64,000 nucleotides of DNA from Typhlomys cinereus (lineage: Eukaryota > Chordata > Mammalia > Rodentia > Platacanthomyidae). Below are positions 10,811 through 23,710 of the stretch, piece by piece (within the stretch, counting starts at the first letter, position 1; every line of letters begins with the position of its first letter). The position numbers and the translations under genes were made by a program. The notes beneath the pieces are model-generated. The model did not search any database. It saw nothing but the letters and a program-made list of their open reading frames with translations, and was not told the DNA's origin. The stretch lies in NCBI GenBank assembly GCA_023101885.1, contig JALPQD010000401.1, positions 186,001 through 250,000 of the forward strand. The letters are read 5' to 3'.

Positions 10811-11402
10811 TGAGTCAGGGTTGGTGAGATGGCTTAGTGAGTAAAGGCCCCCACATGGTGGAAGGAGAGAACCTACTTTGGGAAACTTGTCCTTTGATCA
10901 CTTCAACAAGTAGCTACTGATGTCCGAAAAGCAGGTGTGTCGGGGTGGGGAGAGTCCAGAAGGACATTTACTTAGTAGACACATAGAATGTGTATGTGTG
11001 GGAGCGATCTTGCAAAATTAACAAGTCAAGGATCTTAAGTAAAGCTGAACGGTGAGGAATTTGATCAGATATTGAGTTGGGTAGATTCTCTGTGAATGAA
11101 CAGTGGAATTCTTGTTAAAGCAGAGCCCAGAGGACCCACCAACATGGATGGGTGAAGTGAAGAAAGTCAAAGCCTGATTAAAAAATAAGGGTCCTGCAAG
11201 AGATAAGGCCCATAAAGTTTGCTGCCTGAAAGTCCACAGGGTTGAAAGAATTGACTCCTTAAAGTTGTTCTCTTATTTTCATCCCTGCGCCAGTATGCAT
11301 GTGTTTCTCTCTCTCTCTGTCTCGATCTCTCTCTGTCTCGATCTCTTTCTCTGTCTTTCTCGCTCTCTGTTTCTCTCTCTTTCATAAATGAATAAAACAA
11401 TA
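10811..11402 (+). mobile_element. B2/B3-type SINE, apparently split, with TC-rich tail
   Basis: A SINE head (ggttggtgagatggcttagt) with part of a B3-like body (cacatggtggaaggagagaa) occupies 10818-10920. Similar body text (agggttgaaagaattgactc, then gttgttctcttattttcatc) reappears at 11237-11290 and leads into a TC-rich run (11303-11383) and an aataaaacaa end. The roughly 310 bp between could be an insertion, or these may be two separate partial copies. Confidence 0.55.
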
Positions 11403-12253
11403 CACACCCAGAAAAGCCTGACTAAAGATGGTCAAGGAGAGAGAGAATCTTGGTCAAGTGTGAAATAGCAGTTTTGCTCTAAGCATGTTCAACTATTTAG
11501 GGCTTTGCCAGAGGCAGGACTGTCCTCACTAAGCAGATGGTTCCCACCGTGTGGATGTCACTCAGGTCGGCCTTCCTCCTAGGAAGTCTGGCCTTCAGTT
11601 TCAAGCAAGATGGCTAATGTGGAGGGTAATGGGCTTGAAAAAAGCCCTTGGAAAATGACTCAGCAGTGACATTCTTATCTTTCACATTCACCCTGTAAAG
11701 TAGATCTTATCAGAGCCTACACTTACATGTGACATTTCATTCAGAGCCAAAAGGCTAAGGAAAAGGAGTTCATGGGTTATTCTCAGAAACACTGGCCAAG
11801 ATGTTTTGTTGTTGTTGTTGTTGTGGTGGTTTATTTATTTGTTTTGAAACTTTCCAGTTTTTTCCCCTTGAGTTTGAGAGAGAACTGCAGAGTCCTGCAG
11901 GTAGATGTCCCTCGAAGATTTCACTGTGTGTGTTTACAAAGGAAGAAATGCATTTGTTAGATTTATTGCCTCTGCCTCCCCATGGGGTAGGGGAGGGCAG
12001 AGGAAGCAATTTGTGCTAAAGTAACCCTGCAATAGGCTAGAAAATGAGTAACATCGTGAGCTGTTTTAGTTTCTTTCCATTGGCTTTTAAAACCCCCACC
12101 AACAGTGGAAATGAGTGGAAATGCTGCTTCCTATGCTGTGTGCCGGCAACATAATAGATGAAAATTGAGCGGATAAGCAACTGGCTCCAAAAAACACAGT
12201 CCAGCCTTCTGCAACTTGAGCCCTGTACTGCAGCACAGTCTCCCCCATTTCCT
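11403..12253. other. Unique sequence with a (TTG)n run
   Basis: A TTG run at 11807-11832 creates poly-Val, poly-Gly or poly-Gln frames that are not genes. No other feature recognised. Confidence 0.5.
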
Positions 12254-12254
12254 G

Positions 12255-12311
<57 letters not shown>

Positions 12312-12325
12312 GCTGCTCTCTCACT
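12254..12325. repeat. (TC)n microsatellite
   Basis: TC units with a few TTTC interruptions, grading into ctcgctgctctctcactctc. Frames across it are Leu-Ser repeats without meaning. Confidence 0.95.
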
Positions 12326-13094
12326 CTCTCCTCTAATTACTCTTCCTTTTATTCAGATTCTTTTCATGGCTCTTCTCCCCCCCTCACACTTTCATTTCCT
12401 CTTGCCCACATTTCACATTTCTTTTCAACCCCCTCCCCCCCAGTATTAATCTCCAGTGTGAATGAAGTCCCATCCACAAAATCCTTTTGCAGGTTTTCTT
12501 TTGAGGATGTTAACATCCTGGTGGTTCAGCGCTGAGAAATTTCAAAAACAGATCAACAATCCCAAAGAGAAGCTCTGAATGGTGCCAGTAGCTTCAGCAG
12601 CTTGAGAGTCAGGCTTGCATATGTTAAACAACATCCCCATTGTTGTGAGCACAAGTACAGGCATCAGGCATTCTGGAAGGAAAGACGCATCTGCTGGGGA
12701 AAGTTAAATTCGGAATTCTCCCACATGTTAAATGTTGAGTTGAGAATGTGTAATTGTACAAGCAAGGAATCTTACAAAGTCAATCTGGCCAAAAGGAAAT
12801 TCTATTGTATATCTTATACAGATAACAAATGACTATGACTCTAGTCAACAAAAATCCATTAGTCTTTGGTGGGGACCTTTGGTAAAAGTTGTTTGGAAAA
12901 ATAAAGCAAGAAGGCAGTGAATGGGAATTTCAATAGAAAAAAATTTAATTTTTATAAATTTGTTTATGTACTTGTTCTGCCTCTAAGGTAAATTACTTCA
13001 GCAAGAAACTAATACTTTGTATTTCTAAAAGCTGTAAGTGAGGATGACTCTGAACTACTTTACCCTCCTGCTTCCATGGCCAGAGTGCTAGGAT
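12326..13094. other. Unique sequence, no gene seen
   Basis: Pyrimidine-rich at first (12326-12450), then AT-rich. A 76-codon frame at 12602-12832 resembles nothing I know. Confidence 0.5.
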
Positions 13095-13190
13095 TGAACC
13101 ATTTCTCTTTTACTGAGTGCTGGACATTGAACCCAGGGCCTTTCTGCATTCTCAGCAAACACTCTAGCTGAGCTAGAGCCCCAAAGGCAT
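13095..13190 (-). mobile_element. ID-type SINE
   Basis: On the plus strand gtgctggacattgaacccag and gagctagagccccaaa are the reverse of the ID B box and head. A- and B-box relics are both visible. Confidence 0.65.
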
Positions 13191-13333
13191 TTTCAAAACT
13201 TCACTTATTTTTGTTCTTCAACAGTTTCATATATGTAGTGAATTTATGTCATTTCACCTCATATTACCTGAGCCTGTACCCCCTCCTTTTCTCAATGTAA
13301 ATCTTCTTCCCAACCAGCTTTCCTCTTTCATAT

Positions 13334-13806
13334 TGTTGCAGGATTTTTTTGTCCAGGTACTTTTATTCCAGAGTTAAAGGTTGAGGCCAGAGCACATGTA
13401 GAGGATTAAGGCAGATTTTCTTAGAGGAGAGAAAGAGTGGAAGACGGCTTGTGGAGTCCCTGAGGAGAAAGGGAGCCAAAGATGGCTGGCAGGGTCAGGG
13501 GTATTAATAGTGTTAGCTAGGCCTGAGGAAAGTGGCTTTTTTTATTGGCTAGCTCCAGTTTCTGCAAACATGATTGGAACTTTTGATCCCCTACATCTCA
13601 TTGGTCTGTTCACATTAGGGCCCCGCCCAGTTGACCTTGTGGTCATCCTGGAGGCGGAGCTGTTCCTTTTGAGGAGCTTGCTTACCCATAATGGGAGTTC
13701 ATCTCCATATTCTTTCATAAACAGAGGGTTGGGGGGAGTTGGCTACTTTATCTCCATGAGGGATTAGAACCAGTTCTTCCACATTAGTAGAAATATAAGG
13801 GCAACA
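13334..13806 (-). repeat. Possible solo retroviral LTR
   Basis: The segment is bounded by TGTTG and CAACA, has tttttattggctagctcc (a minus-strand CCAAT box beside an AATAAAA) and a second CCAAT at ctcattggtctg. It has the moderate GC and promoter-like content of an ERV LTR of about 470 bp. I cannot name the family, no target-site duplication is evident, and the 85-codon frame inside it is not gene-like. Confidence 0.4.
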
Positions 13807-14996
13807 GTGGGGGAGAACTTCAAAAACCTCCAAAGACGTTCAAAGACCTTCCCAGCATAACTGGCATAACTGTTCTAAAACTGCCTGGACGTCTTCATCT
13901 GTGTGCGGCCCATGGAGTTTCATCAGGTTCATCAGCATGTGCTGGAGCACGGGTGATACATACCAGGAGGTGGTATAGCACTGAGAGAAGAAGCTCCTCT
14001 TCCCCCATCTGGCATTAACCCTTAGAAGCCTCTCAGAGAGCTGTGGTACCTCTTGGGATTATCCCCCCTCCACAGTGAAATGTTGACAGGTCAGAGCTGA
14101 TGCAAGTCTTTTGTAAGTAGACACAGATGCAGGCCTGGGTGTAGCAGGCCTGTCTGTTATGGCCAGAAGATGCCATCTGGTAGTACCCATCTCCTCCCTC
14201 TCTTTTACATTCTTACTTCCCTTCTTCCATGATGTTCCTTGAACCTCCTCACGGCATTTTTATAAAGTGGCTAAAATGGTACCAAACTCTATTTTAAAAG
14301 TGATGTCACCTTTGGTCTTGTACCTGGAAAAAGCAGTATGTGCCTTAAAAATGAACACTCAATACTATTGCAAATTCACATACCTTTATGATATCATGAA
14401 CAGTAAAATCTTACTGTTTCTTAGCTTGGAATGTAAGAGAAGTGAATACAAGTCACACAGCAGTAAGTTGCTATTTACAGAAAGACAAGCATGTAATCCA
14501 TTCAGATTTGCAGAAATATTGTCGTGCTTTCTGTTTAAAAGTCTTAGTAGACATAGTTCAGTATGATCTGCAACTCTTGTAGTTGTGAATCATCAGCAAT
14601 GTGTAAAGAATAGGTTGCCATATTAGAATATCTAGGTCTTAATGCAAAAAAAATGAATTCAAAACATAATATTTTTGGAGTGTGTTTTGAAGAGAAATGA
14701 TGTTGAGTAAAATAGGAGTCTAAATTTAAGAAATAATACTTGTGAATAAAAACAGTAACTCAGACTTATTTTGGGATTTCACTTCTCTATTATTAAGCAA
14801 ACGAGGAAATACACACTTGTTTTCCTGAATTCTGAGAAACGGGTTTCTCAAATTACAAAGACGTTTTCCTCTTGAGTGATGGTATGGTCAACCACCTGGG
14901 CATGCTGGATTGTTTTAACTTTTCTGTATCCCTGCTTCTCTACCTGTGTGCCACTACCTGCCCCTGCTTGATTTCCAGCACCTCTTCCTCTTGTAC
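13807..14996. other. Unique sequence, no gene seen
   Basis: A 99-codon frame at 14267-14566 has no recognisable domain and lies in AT-rich sequence. Nothing else stands out. Confidence 0.5.
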
Positions 14997-15368
14997 TGTT
15001 GGGATGAAAACAGTTGCTTGACCAAAATGCCTGACAAAACAACTTAAAGGGAGGAGAGAGCTATTTTGGCTCATGGTTTCAAAAGTTCCAGTGTGATAGA
15101 GAAGGCGTAGTGGAGGAGGGTTGCACACCTCTTGGCAGCAGGGAGTGGAGAGGCAAAGAGATAACAGGTGATACATAGGGTGAGCATTAGATAACACCAG
15201 AGACACTCCCCCAGTGACCTATTTCCTCCAGCCAAATCTCACCTCCTAAAAACTCACTGATGAGTTAGCGCCACCATAATCCAGTCACCTCGGCATAACA
15301 CCACCAACTGGAGGAGCCACGATTTGAAAACATGAGCCTTCAGGTGAGATACTTCTATCCCCACCACA
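14997..15368 (-). repeat. MaLR/ERVL-type solo LTR
   Basis: Read on the minus strand, the text passes through gtgagatttggctggaggaa, then tagctctctcctccctttaa and gttgttttgtcaggcatttt, ending near CCCAACAG. This follows the order of MaLR-type LTR 3' ends. Diverged; no internal region is attached. Boundaries are approximate. Confidence 0.6.
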
Positions 15369-15584
15369 GCACCCTGAGTCCAGTATCCACTTTCTACTTG
15401 GGCCTCCCTGCATTAACTGTCAACTCTCTGCCAGGGCCAACTGAAGCTTCCTCATGCATGTCTCATGTCTTCTGTATATTATCTTCCTGAAGGGATAGCC
15501 TGCTCGTGTTGACTATGAGACTCGTCACAACAGAATGAACACTTGCAATACATAAGTACTCATTGCAGTTTCTATGTGAAAATC

Positions 15585-15700
15585 TTTGGAGATGTGTTAT
15601 CTTTTCAGCCTCAAAACAACCTTATGAAGTGTGTTTGGGCACTAGCCACATAGTAGCAGAATATCAGAGGCTTGAGACGCTTAGCTGCTTAGCAGGAGAT
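15585..15700 (+). repeat. MIR fragment
   Basis: cctcaaaacaaccttatgaa matches the MIR phrase cctcacaacaaccctatgag. Downstream text is too decayed to follow far. Confidence 0.5.
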
Positions 15701-15814
15701 TATGCGTGGTGAATTTTAGCTATCCTTTACCAATTTAGTCTATATCTAAAATGCCCTGCTGGACTTTGAAGCATCTGCAAGATCTTTGTTTATCAATCTG
15801 ATAAATATGCACAA
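15701..15814. other. Unique sequence
   Basis: No feature recognised. Confidence 0.5.
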
Positions 15815-16175
15815 TTGTTATTTTTTTAATTTTTCATTGTCATGCGTATATGTGTATGAGATGTATGCACATGTATATGAATTTTCAACATCAACACCTG
15901 TATGCAAACGCATAGAGACCCTCAGTCAGTATCAGGAATCATCCTTAATTGCTCTTCTACCTTATTTTGTTGAGTCAGTGTCTCTAATCAAACCCAGATG
16001 TCAGTCTCTCTGCTAGCTTGCTCTGAGGATTCCAGTCTCTACCTTCTGAGGTTGTAATCACAGGCAAGCTACCATGAGCATCTGACATTGTACACAGGTT
16101 CTGGGTTTGTGAACTGGGGTCCTCCTTGCACACAGCAAGCATTTTAACCTCCAAACCATCTTCTCAGTTCACAAT
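15815..16175 (-). mobile_element. B3-type SINE
   Basis: On the plus strand it begins with a TG-rich stretch (the reverse of the CA-rich tail). It then has gtcagtgtctctaatcaaac and ttgtaatcacaggcaagcta, and ends with gttctgggtttgtgaactgg and aaccatcttctcagttcac, the reverse of a SINE head (gagaagatggtt). About 350 bp, near full length but diverged. Confidence 0.65.
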
Positions 16176-17449
16176 AATTGTTTCAGTCATATTTCCCCCC
16201 CTGGAACATGTGGTAGATTCACTTCAGAAAACATCTGAAAAAGTTCTCCTACTTTCATGTGTTAATGCTTTTGAATCTAAAGTTTAGTTCATGAATGAAA
16301 TGGAACGTGAAACTCTCTAGCCACCCCAGTTTCTCAGAAGCATTTATCTGTGTCAAAGCAGGTGAGGACCATTTTGAAAGGTTTTGTAATCTGTGACCAG
16401 AAGTGATTGGTCCTGGCTCCAGAGCGGGCTGATAACCCACATGGAGACAGAGGGAGAGGACATTGAAGGTAGAGACGCCTTTAAGACCTGCCTTTGCCTC
16501 ACAGCCACCCGTCAGTGAGATTGAATCTGGTCCCTTTCATAACTGAAATTTCAAACATAAATTATACTGTAACATCCCCACAGAAATGTCTGAAGTCATA
16601 AATGAAAAAGGATGGAAGATGCTATTCTCAATACACCCCACATCATTAACATGTCAAATCTCTTTTCCCATTTCAGTGAAACTGGGATGTTTTCCAACTT
16701 TTCATCCTGATTCTGAGTATTGTGTCTGTGTTGGGGAGAAAGGGAGGGAGGGAGAGAAGGAGGGAGGTGCAGATGAAAGTACTAGTTTTGTGTTTCCACT
16801 AATTTGATCCTCTCCGGCAGCTGCCCTTCCCCACCTGCCCTACAAACTCTGCTCGGAAACTGCACATTCATATGACTTATCAAAGCCAGAATCTTGTTGG
16901 AACCATTTCAGCAAAATGAGCCAATTTAGGCTTGGTAGATGGGAGAAAAAAGAGGTTAAAGAACTATGCCCAGGCCATAGAAATTAGACTTGAAAACAGA
17001 GTTAACGTAATTTTAAAACCATTTTACCTGTCAGAAAAAAAAATTACATGTAATAACTTGAAGAATTAGTCATTTTAGCTCAGCGAATGTGACACAAAGA
17101 AATCTGAACAGTGTCTGTCCAACGGGGAAAATGGCAATGTGGAAATTTGCTTAACCATACATTATCTGGTAAACAAGACACCAATATCAATTAAGTTATT
17201 TCTGCCCAAGCACGGAGCTGTATGTTCCAAGCCACATTTCAGAGGATGACTCTTCAAAGGTCATCTTATGAAGCAGAAGATAGATTCTCTGAGGAGACCC
17301 GTAGCCCACCTCCTCCTCCGATAGGGTTTTATGTTTCATTGACTGTATTAGCATTAAACTCTTTAAGAGTGACAGGCTGCTGGAAGGCGATCCCAGGTGG
17401 GCTCCATGTGCAGGGCCAGCTGTTCCTTAGCTCAGATAATTCTTCTTTC
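16176..17449. other. Unique sequence with a G-rich purine run
   Basis: The run gggagggagggagagaagga at 16741-16766 could form a G-quadruplex. No gene seen. Confidence 0.5.
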
Positions 17450-18190
17450 TGAGATTTACAGATCCGTTTGCATTTGACAGACCATGGCAAAGTCTTTGTA
17501 CTGCCCAGTCCTGATGTTGTTAAAGGAGAACGGCTTAATAATTTATGAACTGCAACGCTCCCTGTGGGCTTTATCTGTGTGATGCCGTTGAGTCACAGAA
17601 TGCTGTAAATATGATAACTTAGGAGAGGCACGTTCTGGAGGAGAGCGATGGCCTTTTTGCTGTGGTGGATCCCAAAGACTCCTCGGAGAGCCCTTATTGG
17701 CGTACCTGGCTGGAGAGCCGCAGGAAATGCTCCACTTTGTGAAGTAGTCTTACATTGTCAGTTACGTATTTGCTAACCATATCCCGCAATCTACAGAACT
17801 GCTAGCGGAAACCATGACAGTAAGACATGGTTGCTGTGTGTTCTGGCGCACGTCTGAATGTCTGGATCCTCCCAGGACATTCCGCTTGCTTCTTCACTGC
17901 TCTGTCTGCAAATCTCAGCCCATGCAGTGAGCTTCTATGGCATCTCTCTGCTTTCAAGCGCTTGTCCATGGTTATTGACGATGTCAAAGTGACTTTTCTT
18001 CCAGAGATTTATTGATCCATTTTAGATGGATATTGCTGCTGCCTCCTTTGACACATTAATGATATTTGCCCATCCTACTTGGCGTGATGATTGCTGTTAA
18101 CGTCTGCCCAGTACTGAACTGGAATGCTGTGCTGGTCCCTGCTGCATTATTTTGGTCATTCCTGTAGATCTCTGTAAATTACTGCACCTG
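17450..18190. other. Repeat-free island, candidate conserved noncoding DNA
   Basis: About 740 bases with no repeat I recognise, balanced base content and scattered CpGs. It has no coherent open frame longer than 62 codons. An island like this amid SINE-rich DNA is where a conserved regulatory element would be expected, but conservation cannot be judged from one sequence. Confidence 0.35.
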
Positions 18191-18284
18191 CACATGGTAG
18201 CTGCTTATTCATTTAACAGATAGTTGGGAATCCTATCTTGTCCTGTGACCAAATCCCTCTTTCCTCTCTCTGTCTCTCTCCCTC

Positions 18285-18365
18285 CCTTTCTTCTGCCCTT
18301 CATGCTTGGAAACAAACCCAGGGACAACTGTTCTGCCACAGAGCTGGATTCCCTGGAGTTCCTTT
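18285..18365 (-). mobile_element. ID-type SINE fragment
   Basis: On the plus strand catgcttggaaacaaaccca and gttctgccacagagctggat are the decayed reverse of an ID element (agctctgtggcagaac). Confidence 0.5.
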
Positions 18366-18659
18366 CATGTTACCTGTGCTGTTTGTTCCTGCAGATGAAT
18401 GCTAAGAGTAACATCTGCCTGATTATATTGCCATTTATACTGTATCAAATACTTTCTCACATATATGCATTCTTGCCCCTCTTTGAGTGGGACTCTTGCT
18501 ACATTCTGGGGCTAGTCACAAACTTCTGGATTTAACTCATCCATTTGCCTAAGACGCCTGTGTAGTTGAAGTTTTAGATGTGCACCATCAGGCTCAGATT
18601 TGTTTGTGATATTTGACCATCATAACCATGTCCATGACAAAGAGTGCATGGTGTCTCCT
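18366..18659. other. Unique sequence
   Basis: No gene or clear repeat. The 103-codon frame that runs through the ID fragment (18224-18535) is not gene-like. Confidence 0.5.
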
Positions 18660-18752
18660 TTGGTTCCACATTAGGAACCTGAGGCTAGAGAAGTTACATT
18701 GTTTGTGCTAAGCTACATTTCCAATCCATTTCAGAGATTGGAACTGGACTGC
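18660..18752 (+). repeat. MIR fragment
   Basis: aggaacctgaggctagagaa matches MIR aggaaactgaggctcagaga, followed by gctaagctacatttccaatc and agagattggaactggactgc, the decayed MIR core. Confidence 0.65.
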
Positions 18753-21625
18753 TGAAGGGCAGAAAGGACTCCTTCATATATACATTTTTTCCATCCAATA
18801 CTTACTGGACATTGCTAGCCTCTGAAGAGGCAGTACAATGATGTACTGAACAGACTCCAGTGTTGGGTGGGCCTACGCCATCATCACATAGCTGTAGAGC
18901 TGTTAGAGATGATGGAACAGCCATGTTGCCTTGCTACCCAGACAAATACACAGTTAACAGACAACACTCATTTCAGGAACTGAGCAGATTCAATAAATTT
19001 AATGGCATTTAATGATTATTCAGCTTGTAGCATCTTTTATTCAAAGGTCAATTCCAATGCACTGTGTAAACTATTTGCTGTGTTTATAGATGACAGAGAT
19101 AATAGATTAGGAGACTGTCTGCCTTCTGAAGGTAACTGACTCTGCCCTGCATACAGTTGGCACTTAATGCATGCTTATACCATGTGATTTCCTCTTTGTT
19201 TCTGAGCATATCCTTTCTGAAGTGACTCCTTTTCCTATGAACTTGACAAAAAAAGGGATGCTCAGAGAGTAGAATCTAGCTACCATTGCCCCTGTGCTTA
19301 GTAAATTTGGCACATAATTTAACTGAAAGTGTTGCTGCGTTACCGATATGCCAAAATGACAGCTACTTTATATATATCATGATCTTCTGCCTCAAGTGAA
19401 AGAAGATCATATTTTGAGTCGTAATGGCTCAGGGATTTAAAGAGTTAAGGATTGTTCTTCCTCAAGGCACCTTTCCATGGTTCCAGCCATCTACACTGCA
19501 TAGAACTGAGGTAATTAACCCAAGGCATCAGCACATCTAGTATAACCAGGTAGAAGTAAGTCCAGAATCTGTCGACTAACTGTTGAGTCACCGTGAAGCG
19601 GTGACTATGGAGTCACTCACCATCTTTCTCTTTACCAACCAACTTGCGATTCTTTGTGCAACATGAACGGTTTAGGTTAGCTCATTCCCCAGGGCAATAG
19701 TAATGGGCTTAATTGTGTGGAACTTACAATGTGCATTTGGCTGCATGGCACATCCAACTGTGGATCCATAACCAACATTTCTGGGAAAGCAGAGCCCAGG
19801 CTTAGGAGAAAGATCTGAATTCAGAATACAGAGCTGGGCACATAAAAGAAGCTGTGAAGCCCGGAGGTCCTGCCCCAGGGAGATAAGGAGCCAAAGGGGA
19901 AAGAAGCCACCCACCCTAGAGATGCGCCTTCACCTACAGATGAGGTAGATGTAGACAATAGGGCGGCTTGGGCACAGGAGAAAAACACAGGCAGATGCAA
20001 GCGAGTGCACCATTACACAAATCAAGGGGGGGAATTAATTTCTTGAGGAAGTGGGCTTCTCAGAATGCCCGGCTGCGGGGAGGAACTGCGAAAAGCGAAG
20101 CACTGTCTCATGTTCTTTAATGAAGCTGAATGGTGAATGAGAAGAGCGAAATTAAGGAGATAGAAACTAAATAAGGATAGAAATTTATATTTTTGAAAGT
20201 GTGAGGAGATTTGTGAGCTCTTCGTAAGCTGCAATGATATACCCCGTGGGGAAAGGGAGAATAAAGAACTGTAAGGGCAGTTTGTCTTGGTGGATAAAAG
20301 ATACCATGAGTGTCTCCTTCTAACGAGGTTCACTTCCATCACCAGATCTGCGTAGCACATCATTAAAAATAAGTAACAGAAAGCGTCTTTTTAAATGACA
20401 CATCATCCTGCTTAAATCTTTACATCTAAATCCCACTTCTACTTATTTTCCTGTACTTGCTGACAAGTCATTAGGAAAAAAAGTGTTTCGTTCAATATTG
20501 CTTGTCATCTAAGAGACTTGTTGTGTAGCTTAAATAAAAACTTGATGGATTAGCACCAGTTATAAAAACAAAACAAAACAAAAGTTGAATGCTGTGAATG
20601 GTCGTGCATATATGCTTGAGCCATAACATATGCATCTTTAGACATTCATGGAAGCAAAATAGAACGCAGGAGAGAAATAATGTCATGAACACTGGAGAGT
20701 TAAAGAAAATGAGCTGGTGAGAAAGGTAGGCAAACAGTGGATAATCAGAACATGGAAACAATCATTCTACAAGTCTAATTTATCTCTTATATGCATGCTG
20801 GCAAAAGATAATTTTTTAATCTTAGAATTTCATGGTAAACACAATAATTAAATCACACAGAGAAGACATTGACAAGTCTAGCTAATGGACTTTGCAGCTA
20901 TCATTTCTAAGAAGCAGGATTCTTTTTTACATGATCTCTTGTTTGATATTATTTCTAAATACCATCTAATATCCTGCTATGGATTTTTTTTAAGTAGACT
21001 GGTTAACAGAATGTCACCAATTCATGAAAGCTGGCAGGAAGTCAATGACACTTTCACAGAGGAACCTTGTCATAATCAGAATACTAATAATGGCTCTCAT
21101 ATGCATTAACCGTTTTCTCCTGGGCAGCCAAAGTATTGGGAAACTCTCAGACATCACAGGTACCAAGTCGAACGTGGCCAGCTTGCTCTTCAGCCATACT
21201 GATCACCTAAAGTTCTTACTCACTCCACAGAAACCATTCGCCGGGCAGAGAATAATTAGATTTTTGCAGGTGGAATCCCAGCTGGACAGTTTGTAAGGAG
21301 CACATGGTGAGTCCAAACTGGATTTAGTACTAGAATAAAATGAACATCACCCTTGCGCTATTTCCACACCTACAGCGTAGTTATTAAAAAGGTCAACAAT
21401 GCATCTGTGTTATCTGCAAAAACTATGTTTTGCTTGTAGCTTATTGTGGAATGAATAGCACTGATTTTTCAGGTTGCCTAATTTGTATTTGTATTTGTAT
21501 TTATTTCCCTAGGGGAAAAATCTGAATTATTTTTATTATAGGAACTTACTAGCAGCAGGAAGCAAGAAAATCTACTTTATCTAAACTATGAAAGCAAAAC
21601 TCACTTTGTGATAGCACATCCACAC

Positions 21626-21627
<2 letters not shown>
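18753..21627. other. Mostly unique sequence
   Basis: A short MIR/L2-like phrase (gcatacagttggcacttaat) lies at about 19148. A 7-bp stem with a 5-base loop (gtcaccg / cggtgac) is at 19587-19605. Frames of up to 113 codons at 19672-21296 have no recognisable domain and overlap each other. No gene called. Confidence 0.45.
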
Positions 21628-21667
<40 letters not shown>

Positions 21668-21720
21668 AGAGAGAGAGAAAGAAACAGAGAGTCAATCAGA
21701 GAGATGGGCATAGAGAAACA
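21628..21720. repeat. (GA)n microsatellite with degenerate end
   Basis: About 16 GA units (21628-21660), then gggagggagagagagaga and looser GA/CAGA text. Confidence 0.95.
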
Positions 21721-23514
21721 GAGAAACAAAATCTGTAAGAATTAGAATTGGTCACACTGCACCAAGCTGAACCTACTTCATTGTGAGGAATAACAGATTA
21801 CACATTGAAGTGATGTGATAATAAGCAGTTAGCCAATGGGATCAGAGTAGAATTTATCCTCTAAAACTGAAGTGTGGCTTTATTACATTTGAGAGCTGTA
21901 AGATTTCAAAGAATTCTATGAGAGCCTTGAGGCACAGGGTTCTAAGCTTTTAATTGTTTACATATTTTATCTTTCATGGACACTAGACTATTTCATGCTG
22001 CCCTTCCAAGGTTGTTTGAAAATGTCATCTGCTGAATCAATTGATTTCACACATCAGATAAACTAAAGCCAACTAGAATATTCTTAAAGCATCATCAGTA
22101 GATTGCCTAAATTCCCAGTTCTCGTTTCAAGAAATTGTTAATGTGGCATTGATCAATTTCCAAATCCCAGATTGAGGAGAGGCAATAGGAATATTGGATA
22201 AAAAAAATGCCATCCAGGCTAAAAAGATAAATTGTTTGGGTTGTCTGTTTGCAAGTCTGAGGTCACGATTCATTCATCTTGTTACTTGACTATATCCCTT
22301 TAGTGGCTTCAGTTGCAGGATTAAATTTGAATGGTGGCAGATCATTCAATATATAGGCTCTCCTAGTTTGGCATTAGCGGCTTCTTGTGCTGAAAATGGA
22401 AGTGCTTGCACACAGAATGCCAAAGATAATCGTGCTGATGATCTGTTCTGTGAGATTAATCCCTCAGCAATATTATCAGACAATTCTTAACGCATTGATT
22501 TGTCCCCAATATGACACTTGTGAAACAAATGGATGGAATAAGCATTTTAGGAATGACACTGAGCCTTCTATACAAGCCTGGCTCATTCAGAAACTTAACC
22601 CTTGAGAAAATCAGCCTGGAAACCTTCAGCATCACAAACAGAGTAATTATCTGCCCAATAAAAACAAAATTTGAAAGAACCAAAAGGCTTCAGAGGAGTA
22701 TTAATTGATAGAGGATTGTAAAATGTTTTAAAAATGACTCTGGGTAAATTTTGACCTCATGGTTAACTATGAAGTATGAAATAAGCATACCGTCTGATAC
22801 ATGTGATAGGTTTACACAAACTTCTCTTCAAGGCAGAGATGGTCCACTGGAAATACATTAATTTGGGCTCTCCTTGTGTGTTTGGGGGTTATGTCCATAC
22901 TAAACCTGTTAAAATGAATGCATTAAAGGTTAAAAATGCATTATTTAGTCAACAGGCCCAAGAGACTTGAAGGATTAATGGATAGGCTTTTTAAAAATAA
23001 AAATGTTTTATTTATAAAACATAAAAATTAAAGGCTGACAAGGACTGCGAGGTCATTCACTTTCTCCTTCTCTCTGCCTGTGCAGAATTATTTTATTTCA
23101 CATTTGTCTGGATGGTCTGAAATGCCCCAGGTGGTCATTTTTCACTCCTTCTTGAAGTTGCTAAAATCCAGCAGTTCTTCAAGGTAAAATTGTTTGAGGG
23201 CAGTTAGGGGAGGGAACGATTTGGCTTAAATTTTTCTTTTCTTAGAACCAACACATTAGTTCTCCCCAGACGGTTATTTGAAATCATTAGAGTAATTCCA
23301 TTTTGCACCCCAAACATTTGTCATACTTCATTTTTTCCCTAATGTGAGCTCATCCGGATCTTTCTCCTTCTCTCATCAGTCATTCATTCCGTTCATTTCA
23401 TCACCTGGATTTGTCTCTGGCTCTCTTCCAGTGGGTCCACCTCTTGTGGAGTGTGGGAGTCTAAATCAAGTTTCCCTGTCATGACAAGGCCTTCCTTGCA
23501 TGTCTGGTGGTAGT
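21721..23514. other. AT-rich unique sequence
   Basis: No gene or clear repeat. The 65 to 75 codon frames at 22387-22708 lie on opposite strands of the same stretch and resemble nothing known. Confidence 0.5.
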
Positions 23515-23710
23515 ATGTGGTCAGTCATTGAAGTCAGACAGTTCTGTGCTTGACTCCTAATTTCTGTATTAAAGACTTTTGCTTCTCAGTTGCTGCATTA
23601 ATTATAGGAATGGAGTCAACAATATTTACATGAGATAGTTGTGATTATTAAAGCAATAGTGGCTGACATGAGGTAAGCAAACAAGAATAGCTATTACTAT
23701 CATCAATATG
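23515..23710 (+). repeat. Near full-length MIR element
   Basis: The order follows MIR throughout: gaagtcagacagttctgtgc, then cttgactcctaatttctg, then gcttctcagttgctgcatta, gagatagttgtgattattaa, and the 3' end aatagctattactatcatc. About 190 bp, old and diverged; no function implied. Confidence 0.7.

Noticed and set aside
19587..19605. Short hairpin gtcaccg/cggtgac
   Set aside because: A 7-bp stem is expected by chance several times in 64 kb.
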